Below, piece after piece: positions 30,396 to 41,571 of a stretch of DNA of 64,000 nt (its first letter is position 1; the number at the start of each line of letters is the position of its first letter). This DNA comes from Dothistroma septosporum. Its lineage: Eukaryota > Ascomycota > Dothideomycetes > Mycosphaerellales > Mycosphaerellaceae. Under the pieces are notes generated by a model. That model saw only the letters and a program-made list of their open reading frames with translations, searched no databases and was not told where the DNA came from. The DNA is taken from contig NBZP02000006.1 of the NCBI GenBank assembly GCA_002236755.2, positions 809,326 to 873,325 on the forward strand. Reading direction: 5' to 3'. A program made the translations under genes and the position numbers.

Positions 30396-31870
30396 CTACA
30401 GCTTCACCCTTCCTCCACTAACAACCTCCTTGATCGCCTGCGCCACATACCCAACATTCTGGCCATTCAACCCACTAATACTAGTCCTTCCATCACTCGT
30501 GAGATAAATATGATACACCTCCCTCAACACCGCTACCTGCTCCGGTGTCAACCCACTGTAACAGAACATCCCACTCTGATCTGTGATATGTTGCCAAGTC
30601 CCCGGCGTCCCAAGTTGCTCGATTCTCGTCCTAAGCGTCTGCCGCATCTCGACAATACGCCCAGACATGGTCCTCAGATCATCTTGCCATTCAGCAAAGA
30701 GGCGTGGATCGTTGAGGACTGTAGACACAACGCGAGCACCGAAGGCGGGTGGAGTGCTGATGCTGACCCGTTGAAGGCGTGTCAGTTGGCTGAGGATGCG
30801 CTGACTGAGGTCCGCATTGCGTGTTACCACGTGGAGATTGCCAGCTCGCTCGCCGTAGAGGCCAAAGTTCTTCGCATAGGACTGGGCTATCAAGATCGTG
30901 TCGAAGCCTTGCTCGACGAAGTGGCGGATTGCCCAGGCGTCGTCGTCGAGGTTCCCGGAAGCGAAACCTTGGTAGGCGGAGTCGAAGAAGGGAAGGTGGC
31001 GTCTTTCTTTCATGACTCCAGCGATTTGTTCCCATTGGCGGTGCGTTGGGTCCACGCCTGTGGGGTTATGGGCGCAGGCGTGGAGGAGGATGATCGATTC
31101 CAGAGGGATTTGGCGGAGCTTTGCTAGCCACTCGGCGAAGTTGAGAGAGCGGGTACGTGCGGTATAGTAGGGGTAGATGCCGGTCTCGAGACCGGCGTCC
31201 TTCATGATGGGAATGTGGTTGACGTATGGAGGATCGGAGACCCAGACACGTTTTGAGGAAGAGTGAGGGTAGTATGCTGCGAGGAAACGTGCTCCTAGGC
31301 TCAAAGCTCCAGTTCCAGAGAGCGTTTGGACTGTCACGGCGCGCTGTTCGCGGATCGCTTTGGACCTGTTGCCGAGTACGAGTCGCTGGGATGCTTCAGT
31401 GTACTCTGGAAATCCTGCGATAGGTTGGTATTCATGGTTGAGGTCTGTGTTATGGTGCAACATCTCCTTGGCCTAGTCCTTGGTCAGTGTGCTGCCGATC
31501 GCCCAAGTCGATAATCACTGCTGACCTTCCTGACGACGGGCAGGACCCATGGCTTCGCATGATCATCACGGTATGCACCGACGCCTAAGTCCACCTTGCG
31601 ATCGAATATGTCTGCTCGATATGCTGCACTCAACCCAAACATTGGGTCTTTCGGCGCCTGACGCACATTGGTAAGAGGACTCTCCTTCAAGCCTGTCGTC
31701 TTTGAGCCTGTTGCGAACGATGGCTGAGATGCAACTGCTTGGTCGATCGATGTAGCCATCGTTGATCTTATTCTTGCTGCTGGTCTGCAGGTTCTCGCAA
31801 AACTTTGAACATCAATGTGTACAGTCGACGCCGTGCAGCTCATGCCATCGCCGTTGTCGCAACCTCGCAC
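30396..31870 (-). CDS. aspartate aminotransferase
   Basis: Exons 31870-31526 and 31472-30396; the 53-bp intron has a GTCAGC donor and CTAG acceptor. Family blocks: VDLGVGAYRDDHAKPWVLPVVRKA (read in parts across the junction), HNPTGVDPTHRQW, the PLP lysine in SYAKNFGLYGERAG, and TSISGLNGQN near the end. Possible starts are ATG 31870, 31843 or 31759; the stretch between them (SFARTCRPAARIRST) looks like a mitochondrial presequence, so a start at 31843 or 31870 is favoured. The enzyme transfers amino groups between glutamate and oxaloacetate. In hydroxyproline breakdown it converts 4-hydroxyglutamate to 4-hydroxy-2-oxoglutarate. Two CGG-N9-CCG sites lie just upstream. Confidence 0.93.
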
Positions 31871-31896
31871 CGATTTAGTGGACGTGTCAGATAGGC

Positions 31897-31911
31897 CGGG
31901 CTCGTTGCCCG
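31897..31911. promoter_or_regulatory. CGG-N9-CCG palindrome, aspartate aminotransferase promoter, proximal
   Basis: The sequence is CGGGCTCGTTGCCCG, nearly a full dyad. It lies 138 bp upstream of ATG 31759 and 27 bp upstream of ATG 31870. Confidence 0.6.
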
Positions 31912-31948
31912 AAGCTGGGAAGCTTAGTCACGACTCCTTCGTACCGGT

Positions 31949-31963
31949 CGGTATTCACATCCG
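31949..31963. promoter_or_regulatory. CGG-N9-CCG palindrome, aspartate aminotransferase promoter, distal
   Basis: The sequence is CGGTATTCACATCCG. It is 37 bp from the proximal site in the 434-bp gap (31871-32304) shared with the divergent unknown gene. Confidence 0.6.
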
Positions 31964-32304
31964 ACGCTGCGTCGGTGCTTACGCCCGCAAAGCTACCCCA
32001 GAAGAGTACCACAAACCGTGAAGCGATTACGCTGAAAGCTAGACAAGCCTGCGAGCTCTGCGTGCGCGTATTCTCGGTCTTGTACTGCATCAGACACAAA
32101 TATGTCTGCCACGGCGCCCTGTCCGTGGGGTGGGGATTAAATAACCACTTTAGGGAAGCATGGTAGCTCGATTCTTGCCCGGCAAAGCTGCATCGTTGCC
32201 TGATGAAGTGGACTTGGTCGAGTGGCTGGTGAGCAAGCAGCATGGAGCAAAGGCAGCTTGCTTCCAGTCGTGAGAGCAGCCATGGAGGAGAGTCAGCCCA
32301 GGAA

Positions 32305-33170
32305 ATGGCGGCGCCGCAGCTTCGATCAGAGTCGCAGACCCAGAACCTCGTCCAGAAATTCGCCGTCGATGGCCTTGCCGCTTTGACGGCTGCGACTGCA
32401 GTCTCGCCGGTGATGGTGGTGATCGATAGGTACGAGGTCAAGTGTCCCTGTAGACCAAGAAAGCGTGCTGATGAACGTCATGCTGAAGAGCAGTGACAGA
32501 AGCAGCAGCAGGTCAAAGATCGTTCCTCGGATCCGCGAAAGCGTGTCTAGCAGATGCCGCAAAGCACCCACAACGATGGTTTGCGTCGAAACCTTTCGCA
32601 GCGATGATGATGTTATATCTGGGCACATACACCACGGCGAACGCCATAGATACTATTGGCGCGCATTCTGAAGGCCTTCCCGCGAGCACGACCACAAGTA
32701 CCAGTACGAAACTGGCGGCAGTGACTACGGCGAATGTAGGCTTGGCTCTGTACAAGGACGCCACGTTCGCGCGCGCTTTTGGCACGACAGGCTTGACTCG
32801 TAGCCTTCCTGCGGTCTCGTATGCGCCCTTCATCATTCGGGATGGTATCACGCTTTTCGCCACCTTCAACTTGCCTGCGATCGTCGCACCGATGCTTCCA
32901 GAGAAGCTTGAAGGCCTGGTAAGTCGCATGAGCGTGGCACAACTGGCTATGCCAATGACAAGCCAATACTTCTGCACCCCGTTACATCTGGTAGGCCTCG
33001 ACCTGTACTATCGGCTCGGACGACTCGGCTTCCGTGAAAGAATGAAGGCGATACGCCAGACATGGTTGACAGCTTCGAATGCAAGAGCGTTGCGAGTGTT
33101 GCCAGCGTATGGTCTGGGCGGCGTGCTGAACGTGGATGCACGGAAATGGTTGATTGAGAGAATAGACTGA
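32305..33170 (+). CDS. conserved fungal membrane protein of unknown function
   Basis: Exons 32305-32429 and 32489-33170 encode 268 residues; the 59-bp intron has a GTACGA donor and GAAG acceptor. The frame upstream of the second exon has no ATG, and splicing at 32488/32489 restores VVIDRAVTEAAAGQRS. Hydrophobic segments include FAVDGLAALTAATAVSPVMV, AMMMLYLGTY, and a repeat-like IIRDGITLFATFNLPAIV. This layout resembles a conserved fungal family I remember only as uncharacterised, loosely like mitochondrial carriers. It is divergent from aspartate aminotransferase and shares its two CGG-N9-CCG sites, so it may belong to the regulon. Function unknown. An earlier in-frame ATG at 32242 is possible. 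Confidence 0.7.
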
Positions 33171-33266
33171 GAGGTGCTGAACGAGAGTGCTGAACTATGG
33201 CGTGGAGAGGCCAAGAAGGTCGCATAGACGGAAGCGCGGCGCTCTCTGCGAGGAATGACGAGCAAC

Positions 33267-33440
33267 TCATTTGCCCATGGCGCCGCGCCGTGTGGTATCC
33301 TGTGTCCACTTGGAGGCCTTCTGTTTCTTCTTCGCCGAATGGGCTGAGGCGGCTCCAAGACCAAAGTATGCGAATGCTGCGGCAGCGACGGTCACCACCC
33401 AGGCCAGTCTCGGATTGTGGATCTCGGACATGCTAGACAT
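33267..33440 (-). CDS. small single-helix membrane protein, hypothetical
   Basis: A 57-residue frame starting at ATG 33440: MSSMSEIHNPRLAWVV, a hydrophobic helix (VVTVAAAAFAYFGLGAA), then a basic tail rich in Lys and Ser ending GAMGK. The layout is that of a tail- or signal-anchored small membrane protein. The same frame is open further upstream to 33599, but that extension is hydrophobic and looks like untranslated sequence. I do not recognise the family. It is tail-to-tail with the preceding plus-strand gene. Confidence 0.42.
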   Translation of the reverse strand: MSSMSEIHNPRLAWVVTVAAAAFAYFGLGAASAHSAKKKQKASKWTQDTTRRGAMGK

Positions 33441-34822
33441 TTTGGTTGTAGCCGTTCTGTCAGTGAAGGTAAGATAGATGATAGATGGAGATGCCGAGGG
33501 TAGACAAAAGGAGATGCAGAGAATGGACGAAAGTGCGAATTGTGCGATTGGCAGTATGGCCAAGTACCAGACGGCAGCCCACCATGCGAACCAAAGCATC
33601 TGAGCATCTTGGTCATTGTATGGCAGATCGGTAGCAGGACCGCCTCGGACCTAGAAATACGCCCAAACTTGTTATGACAAGCATAGCATGGACGGGCGGT
33701 TTGGAGAAGTCTGCGAACGCCTTCCCTGTGAAGCCCGTGTGTCTCATCGTTCCCGCAATGGCGTTGTCATGTTCGACAGCGAAATTCTATCGTTCCATGT
33801 GCCAGTCTCTTGCTCGTAACCTCCTCGTTTGTACTGAGCGCGCGGATGCTCGGTATCTGTATCACTTGCGGCCCCATACCGACATGTCACCAGGCATATC
33901 TGTGTCCGGATGCGACGTCGGTGCAAACCACGGAGGGTGGGTTTCTTCTCAGTAGGTTGGAGGCGTCACGAAACTCTGGTGCGACAGGTACATCCAACGC
34001 ATGTAGATAGCAGGACGAGTACATGTGGGTGGGTTATGGCGTGCAGGGGCACTACGGCGTACGAGATCAGTCAACCTCCACAACCCTGCAGCAGTCCTCC
34101 CGTGGAGCTTGACATTGTCATCACGCTCTTCAACATGACGGAGCGCCGAGGATCACGAGGTATATATGCAGCGAACGATGCCGTGCTCGGTACTCGACAG
34201 CATCATCGCCACCAGCCGCCCACACCTTACGCATCACTTCCGCGCATGGGTGTGTCCGGATCCTTGAGCTGAAGCCAGGACTACCACCTTTACCTCTTGT
34301 TGGTGAGCTGCGAGATGTGCGCCTCACTGATCTCACGCGCAGCAACGGCTCGGTGAGAGCGAAAAGCGACGGCAAGAGCGAACTAGTCCATTGCACCTCC
34401 GACTTCGAAGCGATATCATCTTACTGCTGGAGCAACCTCGACCTGCCGGAGACTGAGCCGAGATGTATACATCAAGACGCGAAGACAAGACCGTTTCCGG
34501 CAAATGAAGTCCATGTGCCGTGCTGCTGATGAGGCTTCAGGATGGATCAAACTTCGATAGACTCCATCACCATGCCAACATGCACTGCAAGCACAAAGCT
34601 CCAAACAACACTAATGCAACGGCAATTGTAGTGCAGACTTCCATTACTATCCAGACACTACATACGAGATCACTTGTATTATCGTGTCGCATCCATACTC
34701 TTCACCCACGCATTGGCCTACTCCTGCATTCACATCTGAATCTCATCTTCTCCTCCGCCTTCCTGATCCTCAATCTCAACCTCACTTTTTTCCCGGATCG
34801 ATGTACCATCATTCCCATTTCT
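33441..34822. other. intergenic, no gene recognised
   Basis: About 1.4 kb with only short frames on both strands. It separates the main cluster from the GDH2 side. Confidence 0.4.
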
Positions 34823-35577
34823 CTACTTTTCTGAGATGTTGCTCGGGGCGCTCGACAGCGCAGAAGACTTGGATCCATTGCTCTTCCTCTAAAAAATCAC
34901 AGTCAGCCCATCTACAATCACAATCTATGGTCAACTCAGTCATGAGGACAACATACCGGCGATGTGGCTGCAGCAACAGTGTTTGCAACGCTGTTCACGG
35001 TGGACTTGGTTTTTTCGACCACTTCGCTCCCAGCCTGCGAAAGTTGAGATGCGACGGAGTCGTCTTTTTTTGGCGAAGAGGTGGAAGCACTCTTCTTGGG
35101 TGAACACTGGGCGCTCTTACTGCCCTGGGAGGTGTTGGCGATTGCGGAACCGTTGTTGCCTCTCTTTTTGACGAGTGGCTCCGCCTCCACAGGCTCCTCG
35201 TGCTCGTCGCGCTTACGCTTGCGGCCTGTGGGCTTCCCGGGGGTTGGTGGAGGTAAATTTCTCTTCTTGGGCGCTCCTCTCGTTGACTTAGAGTCTTTGG
35301 GAGCTACTGCAGACACTGTAGTCGTGGTGTCCTTCTTGCCGCCCGTTTTGGCTAGGGACTTCCTGCTGGTATCCTTGGCCTCGGTCTCTTTCTTTTTGCT
35401 CTTGCCTGCAGCCTTCGGCGAAGGCTTCGCCTTGGTCATGATTCTGGCCTTGGCTTTGGACTTCGGCTTAGGCTTAACGGCGGACGCTGCAGCAGGAGCC
35501 TTCTTGGGTGGTTCCACTCGTCTCTTCTCCTCGCCGGCAGTTTTGGCCGCCCTGGATTTATTCCTGCGATCGGCCAT
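34823..35577 (-). CDS. Lys/Ala/Pro-rich basic hypothetical protein
   Basis: Exons 35577-34957 and 34888-34823 encode 228 residues; the 68-bp intron has a GTATGT donor, CTGAC branch and TTTAG acceptor. The protein is dominated by Lys, Ala, Pro and Ser, with repeated PKKSAS/SPKK motifs and several nuclear-localisation-like runs (GRKRKRDEHEE). SPKK-type sequence is common in DNA-binding linker-histone-like tails. No folded domain is visible. A nuclear or chromatin role is only a guess. It lies between the catabolic cluster and GDH2 and has no CGG-N9-CCG site upstream that I could find. Confidence 0.6.
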
Positions 35578-35975
35578 GATGGCGACGGGATCGAGCTCCT
35601 TTCTTCGCTGAAGACGATGTCAGTGATGACCAACAAGCCAGACTCATCGAATGACTAACAAGTTGCGAAGGATGCGTGCGCGGTGCTCGAAGTAATGATA
35701 TTGACTGGCAAGAATCTCGTCATAGAAAGAACCAGCAATACAACTACAGCCACGCGGAATTACAAGTAGCGTCACAACGTCAGCATTGTCGATTTACAAA
35801 GAGACAACTTGAACATCCGTTTTCATACACTCTGTGTGAAAAGCGTCATTGTTTACCTCCCTGTTTCGATGCCCACGGAATGTGCACGCACGGACCCCAT
35901 TTAACGCCTCTACTTCATTTGCTTTCTAGACTTGCACATTCCTTGGTCGCATTACAATCGTAAGAACACACGTCG

Positions 35976-38900
35976 CTATTGTGATTCCGCGCCATTTGTC
36001 AGATGAGACATGCGCTGGTTCATGAAAGCGAAGAAGCTAACAGGCGAGGCTGAAATGCCCATGCTGTAGATAAAGCGGCTTGCGAGGAAGCTACCAAAGA
36101 TGGCGCGGAGGTATGACTCGGGGACCTGCGACGCACTGTCAGTATTTGATGCGACGTAATGATGATACTGAAAGACTTACCCGCTCGAGAATCTTCTCCA
36201 GACCGACCTTCTGCAGGAGGAGATTCGGCAGTGCATCGTTCAATACACTTCGTCGCAGATCGATGTTGTCCCACAGTGTAGTGCCTTGTAGCTCCTCGTC
36301 CATCTTCGTGATGGCGTTACTGAGCTGGTCACTCAGGATGCTTCGTGCAATGCCGGTCTGTTCGTTCTCGCGCCAGATGGCTTCAAATTCCAGTCGTGCG
36401 TTCTCTTGGATAATCTTCTGGACCTGTCGCACGTATTGCTGATAGAACTGTGGGACAGTACCGTCCTTGTGCACACACATGTTCTCCAAGAAGCTCTCAT
36501 CGTCGAACGACAGAGACGCCAAGACCTCCAGAGAAGAACTGGTAACACCGCCCTTGTTCGCCGATGCATCCTTGAACACAATGCAGCCAGCCTTCTCTAA
36601 ACGCAGCTTGGCTTCTTGTGTGATGAACAGGTTGGCACCTTCCACGATATAAGAGATGATCGACTTGCCCTTCGAGACGAGCTTGGCCGCGCTTGTAAAG
36701 TCGATCGACTCCGGTCGTCCACCGCAGGGAACAAAGACATCGTACTTCTCGTCTTCGCTGCTCCTCAAGTGGAAGGTGTTGCGGAATGTAGTGCCATTGT
36801 TGACGACCTCACCAGAGGGTAGGGTAATGTTGTTCTCCTCAACTAGCACGCGATATCCTGCAGGCGAGAGCTTGGTTGTGTCGTAGTTGACAATCATCTT
36901 GCGCTCCTTGGCGAGACGCACGAGCTCGCTCTTGTCCAGGCCGTGGGGATCAACCAGTACACCAGAGCCGTCCACGATAGCGCAGTACTTTTCTGAGCCA
37001 AGCAGAATCTCATTTGAGCCAAGGTCGCCATCTGGACCGCCGGTCTGTAGCTTCCTAACCTGGCTTTGATCCAGATCCAGCTTCCTGTAGATGCCTTTGA
37101 CGTACTCACGCACGGACAGAGTAGTCATACCGTAAGCGTCATGTGGAATACCACCCAGCTTGGGTGATTTCCCGGTAAAGAACGACTTCCACCATGGTGC
37201 ACCACGGGCTCGTGCATGTTCAGTAGCCCAATTCACGAGGTCAGCGGTGTTCTCGTCTGGACCCATGAACAAGATCTCCTCCTTCCCGTGCAGATCGACG
37301 ATGGGATCTTTGATCCCAGGGCTTGTGGGCGGTAGGAGAAGATCCATGATCGAGTCAATGTACTTCTCGAACGCCACAGTCGTCTTGTCTTGATGTTGAA
37401 TGTCCAGCAAGACAACACCTTTGCTGCCGCCTTCTGGAATATCCTTGTTCTTTCGTTGCTGCGTGTTGGCCAAATTGTAATTCTCGTCAAACAAGGATCG
37501 CGCGTTGATGGCGTACGCCTCTCGACTCCTGGACTTCACGATGCGGATGCCACCGCGCGCGATATCTCTGAAACGAAGATGAAAGCCTCTGAACTCCGAG
37601 CTGATGACCAGGAACATGCCGTACAGTGGTTGCGCGTACTCCTCGACCGGCAAGAACGAAGGATCCAAGCGAAAGCTCAACGCAACCTTGGTGGGTGTGT
37701 AAAAGTTAGTCTTTAGCACAGCATTGTTGAAAACGCGGAAGGCGGTCATGACCATGTCGTGATGTTCGTTGATGACGGTCTTGGAAATAGAATCCTCCAA
37801 CTCATCATCGGTCAGGACTCGCTCAACCTTCATCCTGAGGTAGGAGAGTGTTGGAAGGAAGTCATCTTGCTCGCCTCGTGTCTGCACGTAGTGCGCGTTG
37901 GCAAATGACAGGTAGAGTGATCGGATCAGGTCGGGATATTGGTTGATGATCTCGAGGATGTAGTCAGCTGTGAACGTCTCGGTACGCAGACGCTTCTTAA
38001 GCTTGGTGAGCAGTTCGGCGTGAACACTATTGCTTGAATCGAGCAGGGTTTTGAGTGTGTTGTATTCGCCTCCCAGTCTATTCAAGAAGTGCTGGACAAA
38101 GACCCAGACACAGTGAGCGTAGATGGACTCTTGCAATGAGAGACGGCCGCTGTTGAAGTGTCCTTGAAACTTGTTCTGCGGAATACAGTAGAGAAGTGAG
38201 ATCTCCTTCATGACCTGGTGGATGCTGGCCTCGATGGGTGGGTGTTTGGTTGAGATTGTGGGCGAGCCAGGTCGCAAGTAGATCGACATGATCGTGATGC
38301 CGTTGCTGAACTGCTCGACGTACTTTCGCGACGATGTCAGGCCGTAGTAGTGGTAGAGATCGCTCAACGCAGCGAAGAGACCAAGCGCGGTACCCTGCTT
38401 GAAGCCAATGACGAGTCTCTTTTCGCGCGAGCCATCGACATCGTACATGTCGATGACAGGTCCTGTTCTTGTCACAACAGCATCCATGACCTCCTGGTAT
38501 ATGTCTCGGGTGTTCTTGGTGGTCTTGAGCAAGAAACGCTCATCTCCCAGCTCTTCGACCCGCTTCTCATCCGCTGCTGGGTTCTTGTTCTTGAAGCTCG
38601 ATCGGTAGACGAAGTAGCATCGTAGAGACTGGTCATTCCCGTCCGGAATCTTACTGGGAGATCGGAAGGACTCAACACGATAGCTGTTCAAGCCTCTGCT
38701 GCCATCCAGGTACTTCTGCTCAAGTCGTGTCTCGAACTGCGAGCCGTCTGGAGCAGTGATTCCTGGAATGCTGGTGTCAATATACACAGCATGATCAGTG
38801 GCTTCCTTGTCTAGGCGGATCTCGAGTTTCTTGTCGTCCCTCGCATACGCAGCGACCTTGGCCGCATACAGTGAGTGGACGTGACTGACAACAGCGTCGA

Positions 38901-39252
38901 CAGTCTCGGTGCTGAAGTACATGTCATCGATACCAAGCTCGTTGTAGAACCACTTGGTCTCTGCCTCAACCAAGTCACCCGGAATGAAGCCTTTCTCTTC
39001 TACCTTGTCCATGACCTCTTCCATCTGCTGCGTCTTGCCCTCGAACTTGGGCGCAACATACCCTGAGCCTTTCTCGTGGAGGACTCTGTGAGGCAAAGCT
39101 CCTGGAACGCTGAGATGCGTCGGTTGCGGTGAAGGCTGGCGTACTGGCGTTCTGACTACATGCTCAATGAGCTTGTTCTTGGGTGCTTCGCCGTTGGCGA
39201 CGCCGTTTGCTTGTGGTTCCGCCATATTGACGGGCTCTGGTATGGACGTCAA
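35976..39252 (-). CDS. GDH2: NAD-specific glutamate dehydrogenase, large type
   Basis: Exons 39252-36181 and 36125-35976 encode 1073 residues; the intron is 55 bp with a GTAAGT donor. The length matches the 115-kDa fungal NAD-GDH class. Visible marks: FRDIARGGIRIVKSRSREAY in the catalytic region, the NKDIPEGGSKGVVLLD segment, and the NAD-binding part with ILLGSEKYCAIVDGSG and VEGANLFITQEAKLRLE. The C-terminal exon completes the helical domain (VPESYLRAIFGSFLASRF). The enzyme deaminates glutamate to 2-oxoglutarate and ammonium during growth on amino acids. A CGG-N9-CCG site 138 bp upstream links it to the proline/hydroxyproline regulon although two unrelated genes lie between. Confidence 0.95.
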
Positions 39253-41106
39253 CTATTGTACTAGAGAGTTCGCGATGGCTATGACAAGACGTTAGAGCTC
39301 AAGAGGTTCTAATCCGCCGTGCGTCCGCCGATGAACAAAGGCGAAGATAGCCCGCGGATCTGTGGGCTTGCCTGTCAGATATAGGGTAGCGGCTCGGTCG
39401 CCCGCGTCACCGCCTTCAGCAGAGTTGTCGTCTCAGCTAGATCGAGGCTGAGCTCTCGCGACCTACATTCTCGTACCTGGCCCAGCTGTGGCGCGTCTGA
39501 AACCTTGCGTGCCTCGTGTGCTTATCTTCAGCCAACGTCCTTCGCTCGGAAAAGGTTACAGCTTTGAAGTGTGCCAGTCGAGAAGTCTGATGAGAAAGAA
39601 GCGCCTCACCAGCCCGCCAGGTCTACAGCCAGCTATATAGCGCAGCCGCTGCATACATGCACATGCACGATGTAGTAAAAATTACTTGAAAGTCGCCTGG
39701 AATCGGCTTAACGAGCAGCGGTACGTACCCTTGCGTTCGTGTGTACCTGACTAAGAGGCGCGAGAGGTAGCCTCTTTCAGCACTAGGTCCACCTGTCGAT
39801 CACTGTGGGGCGTGATATCCTGGGGCATCAGCATTTCTCTTCCTGAAGCATTGTGATCGCAACGTGCGTGAGAACACATCCATTTGCGCACCACGAGCGT
39901 CCGTGGCATGCACTCTGCCTCCCTCTCCAAGCTGCAGTGACGGTGACAAGTGTTCCCGATCGGGTGCCGCCTGAGAGGTCGTGCCGTCGGTAACAGCGGT
40001 TTTGCAAGGTTCCTGCATCATGAGACCAGCGAGCGGCAGACCCCGTAGCGGCATAAATAGACGCCAAGCCATCGGAATCCAACAGCCTCGTGATCTTGCA
40101 GAAGTATCATCGTGATCACGCCTTCGTGCTGGGCGTATGACCTCAGGAATGATGCTGATACGCAGAGCCACTCTGTAGCCTCCGAAGTCTTCGAAGCGAC
40201 TGCAGCGCGACCATCCTGGTAGCATGACCATTGAGTGGTGCAAGACGGTGATGCAGCACGATGGCCAGGAGACCAAAGAGCAAGTTCGGGCTAGGACATC
40301 GAAATCAAAGTTCTGCGCGTGGTAGAGGAGGTAGTGTTAGTTGAAGTAGCTGGACTGAAGAGGAAGCGGTATATGAAGTACAGTGAGAGGAATGCTCGCG
40401 TGGTCAAGTACGTGCAGCTCTAATAAAGGTGACGACCGACGACTGCATGGGGCCTACGACACGAAACGCATGGATCGCTTGCGCCGGCTGTTATGGCCCC
40501 CTGTAGCATGTCGATTTTGCATGTCATCAACATCTGCAAGACGAGCGCCAAGCATCAACGATGTACAGCTTCCAGATGCTGCTCACCACCCGAGCACATC
40601 GCATTGACTCCATTGGATACGCCGTACATCTCGACTCACATCGTTCGTTGACGACTGTCACGCTCCAAGCTGTACCATTGCACACCAGCATAACACATCC
40701 GTCAAACGTTTGCGATTAGTAGATGCAAGTCTTTCCAAGACACCCTTCGCGCCAGATTCTTTCGCAAAGCACAATCTCGATTACAGCACCTGCACACATC
40801 TGTGACTATGCGACTCCTGTACGCAACGCATTGTCAACACGAACTATGATTAGACCAATGCATCATCCAAATGACCGTCACACGATTTGAAAGCGGTCCT
40901 CAAGGTATTTGACAGGAAGGTAATTAAGGGGGAGATGTGACGGGAGCGTCGAATATTACGCAATGTAATATTCAGTCGGTGCGAGAAGTCGTCTTGGATC
41001 ATAGAGGTATGAACATAGGGTCGTTCTGGTGAAGCAGAGATGCATGTAGCATGATGGGAAGACTTTTATGCCACCGACAATCCGCGCATAGCCAAGCGCA
41101 ATGCCG
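39253..41106. other. long intergenic region after GDH2 promoter
   Basis: About 1.85 kb. Apart from the CGG-N9-CCG site near its left end, I see no gene, repeat or RNA. Short frames (minus 40276-39800, plus 40383-40607) look random. Confidence 0.45.
39390..39404. promoter_or_regulatory. CGG-N9-CCG palindrome upstream of NAD-glutamate dehydrogenase
   Basis: The sequence is CGGCTCGGTCGCCCG, 138 bp before the GDH2 ATG. It is the outermost site of the series. Confidence 0.55.
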
Positions 41107-41571
41107 TCAATCCATCACCGAGTCCCTCTGCTCCTTGACCCGATCGTCGCCGTACACATGTGCTGCCTCAACAAGCTCGCCACACGGGAGTCCGATCATG
41201 AATGTTGGACTGATGACGGACGGTGAATTCGCCTGCAGGTCTGTCTTCAGAAACCTGACCATGGGATTATCGACACCTGGACGTTCCGAAGTGATCTTGC
41301 GAGGGTCTTTGACTTGTTGCGAGAAGTGTAGACGATCCTCGTACGGTAGGGTCGGAACAATGAGTGCCTTCTTGGGTGCCCTCATTTGCCAACCTTCGTA
41401 GTTGATGAGATCGGCATCGGGAAAGAGTTCCGCCAAGGGGAGCGATGGCAAGGTCTTCATGATCTGAGGTTGACGATAGAGCGATGGATGTGTGGCACAC
41501 AGCGCGGACTTTCGAGCAGCGGGCGGCCTCATCTCGTGTGACAATCGTGGTTTCTGGACAGCGGTAGGCAT
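41107..41571 (-). CDS. hypothetical protein, weak call
   Basis: An open frame of 154 codons with an ATG at 41571. The sequence has no recognisable domain; LPLAELFPDADLINYEGWQMRAP and later TFMIGLPCGELVEAA look protein-like but prove nothing. It stands alone in a gene-poor stretch, and a second unrelated frame lies upstream at 41958-41683. It could be an orphan gene or chance. Confidence 0.3.
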   Translation of the reverse strand: MPTAVQKPRLSHEMRPPAARKSALCATHPSLYRQPQIMKTLPSLPLAELFPDADLINYEGWQMRAPKKALIVPTLPYEDRLHFSQQVKDPRKITSERPGVDNPMVRFLKTDLQANSPSVISPTFMIGLPCGELVEAAHVYGDDRVKEQRDSVMD

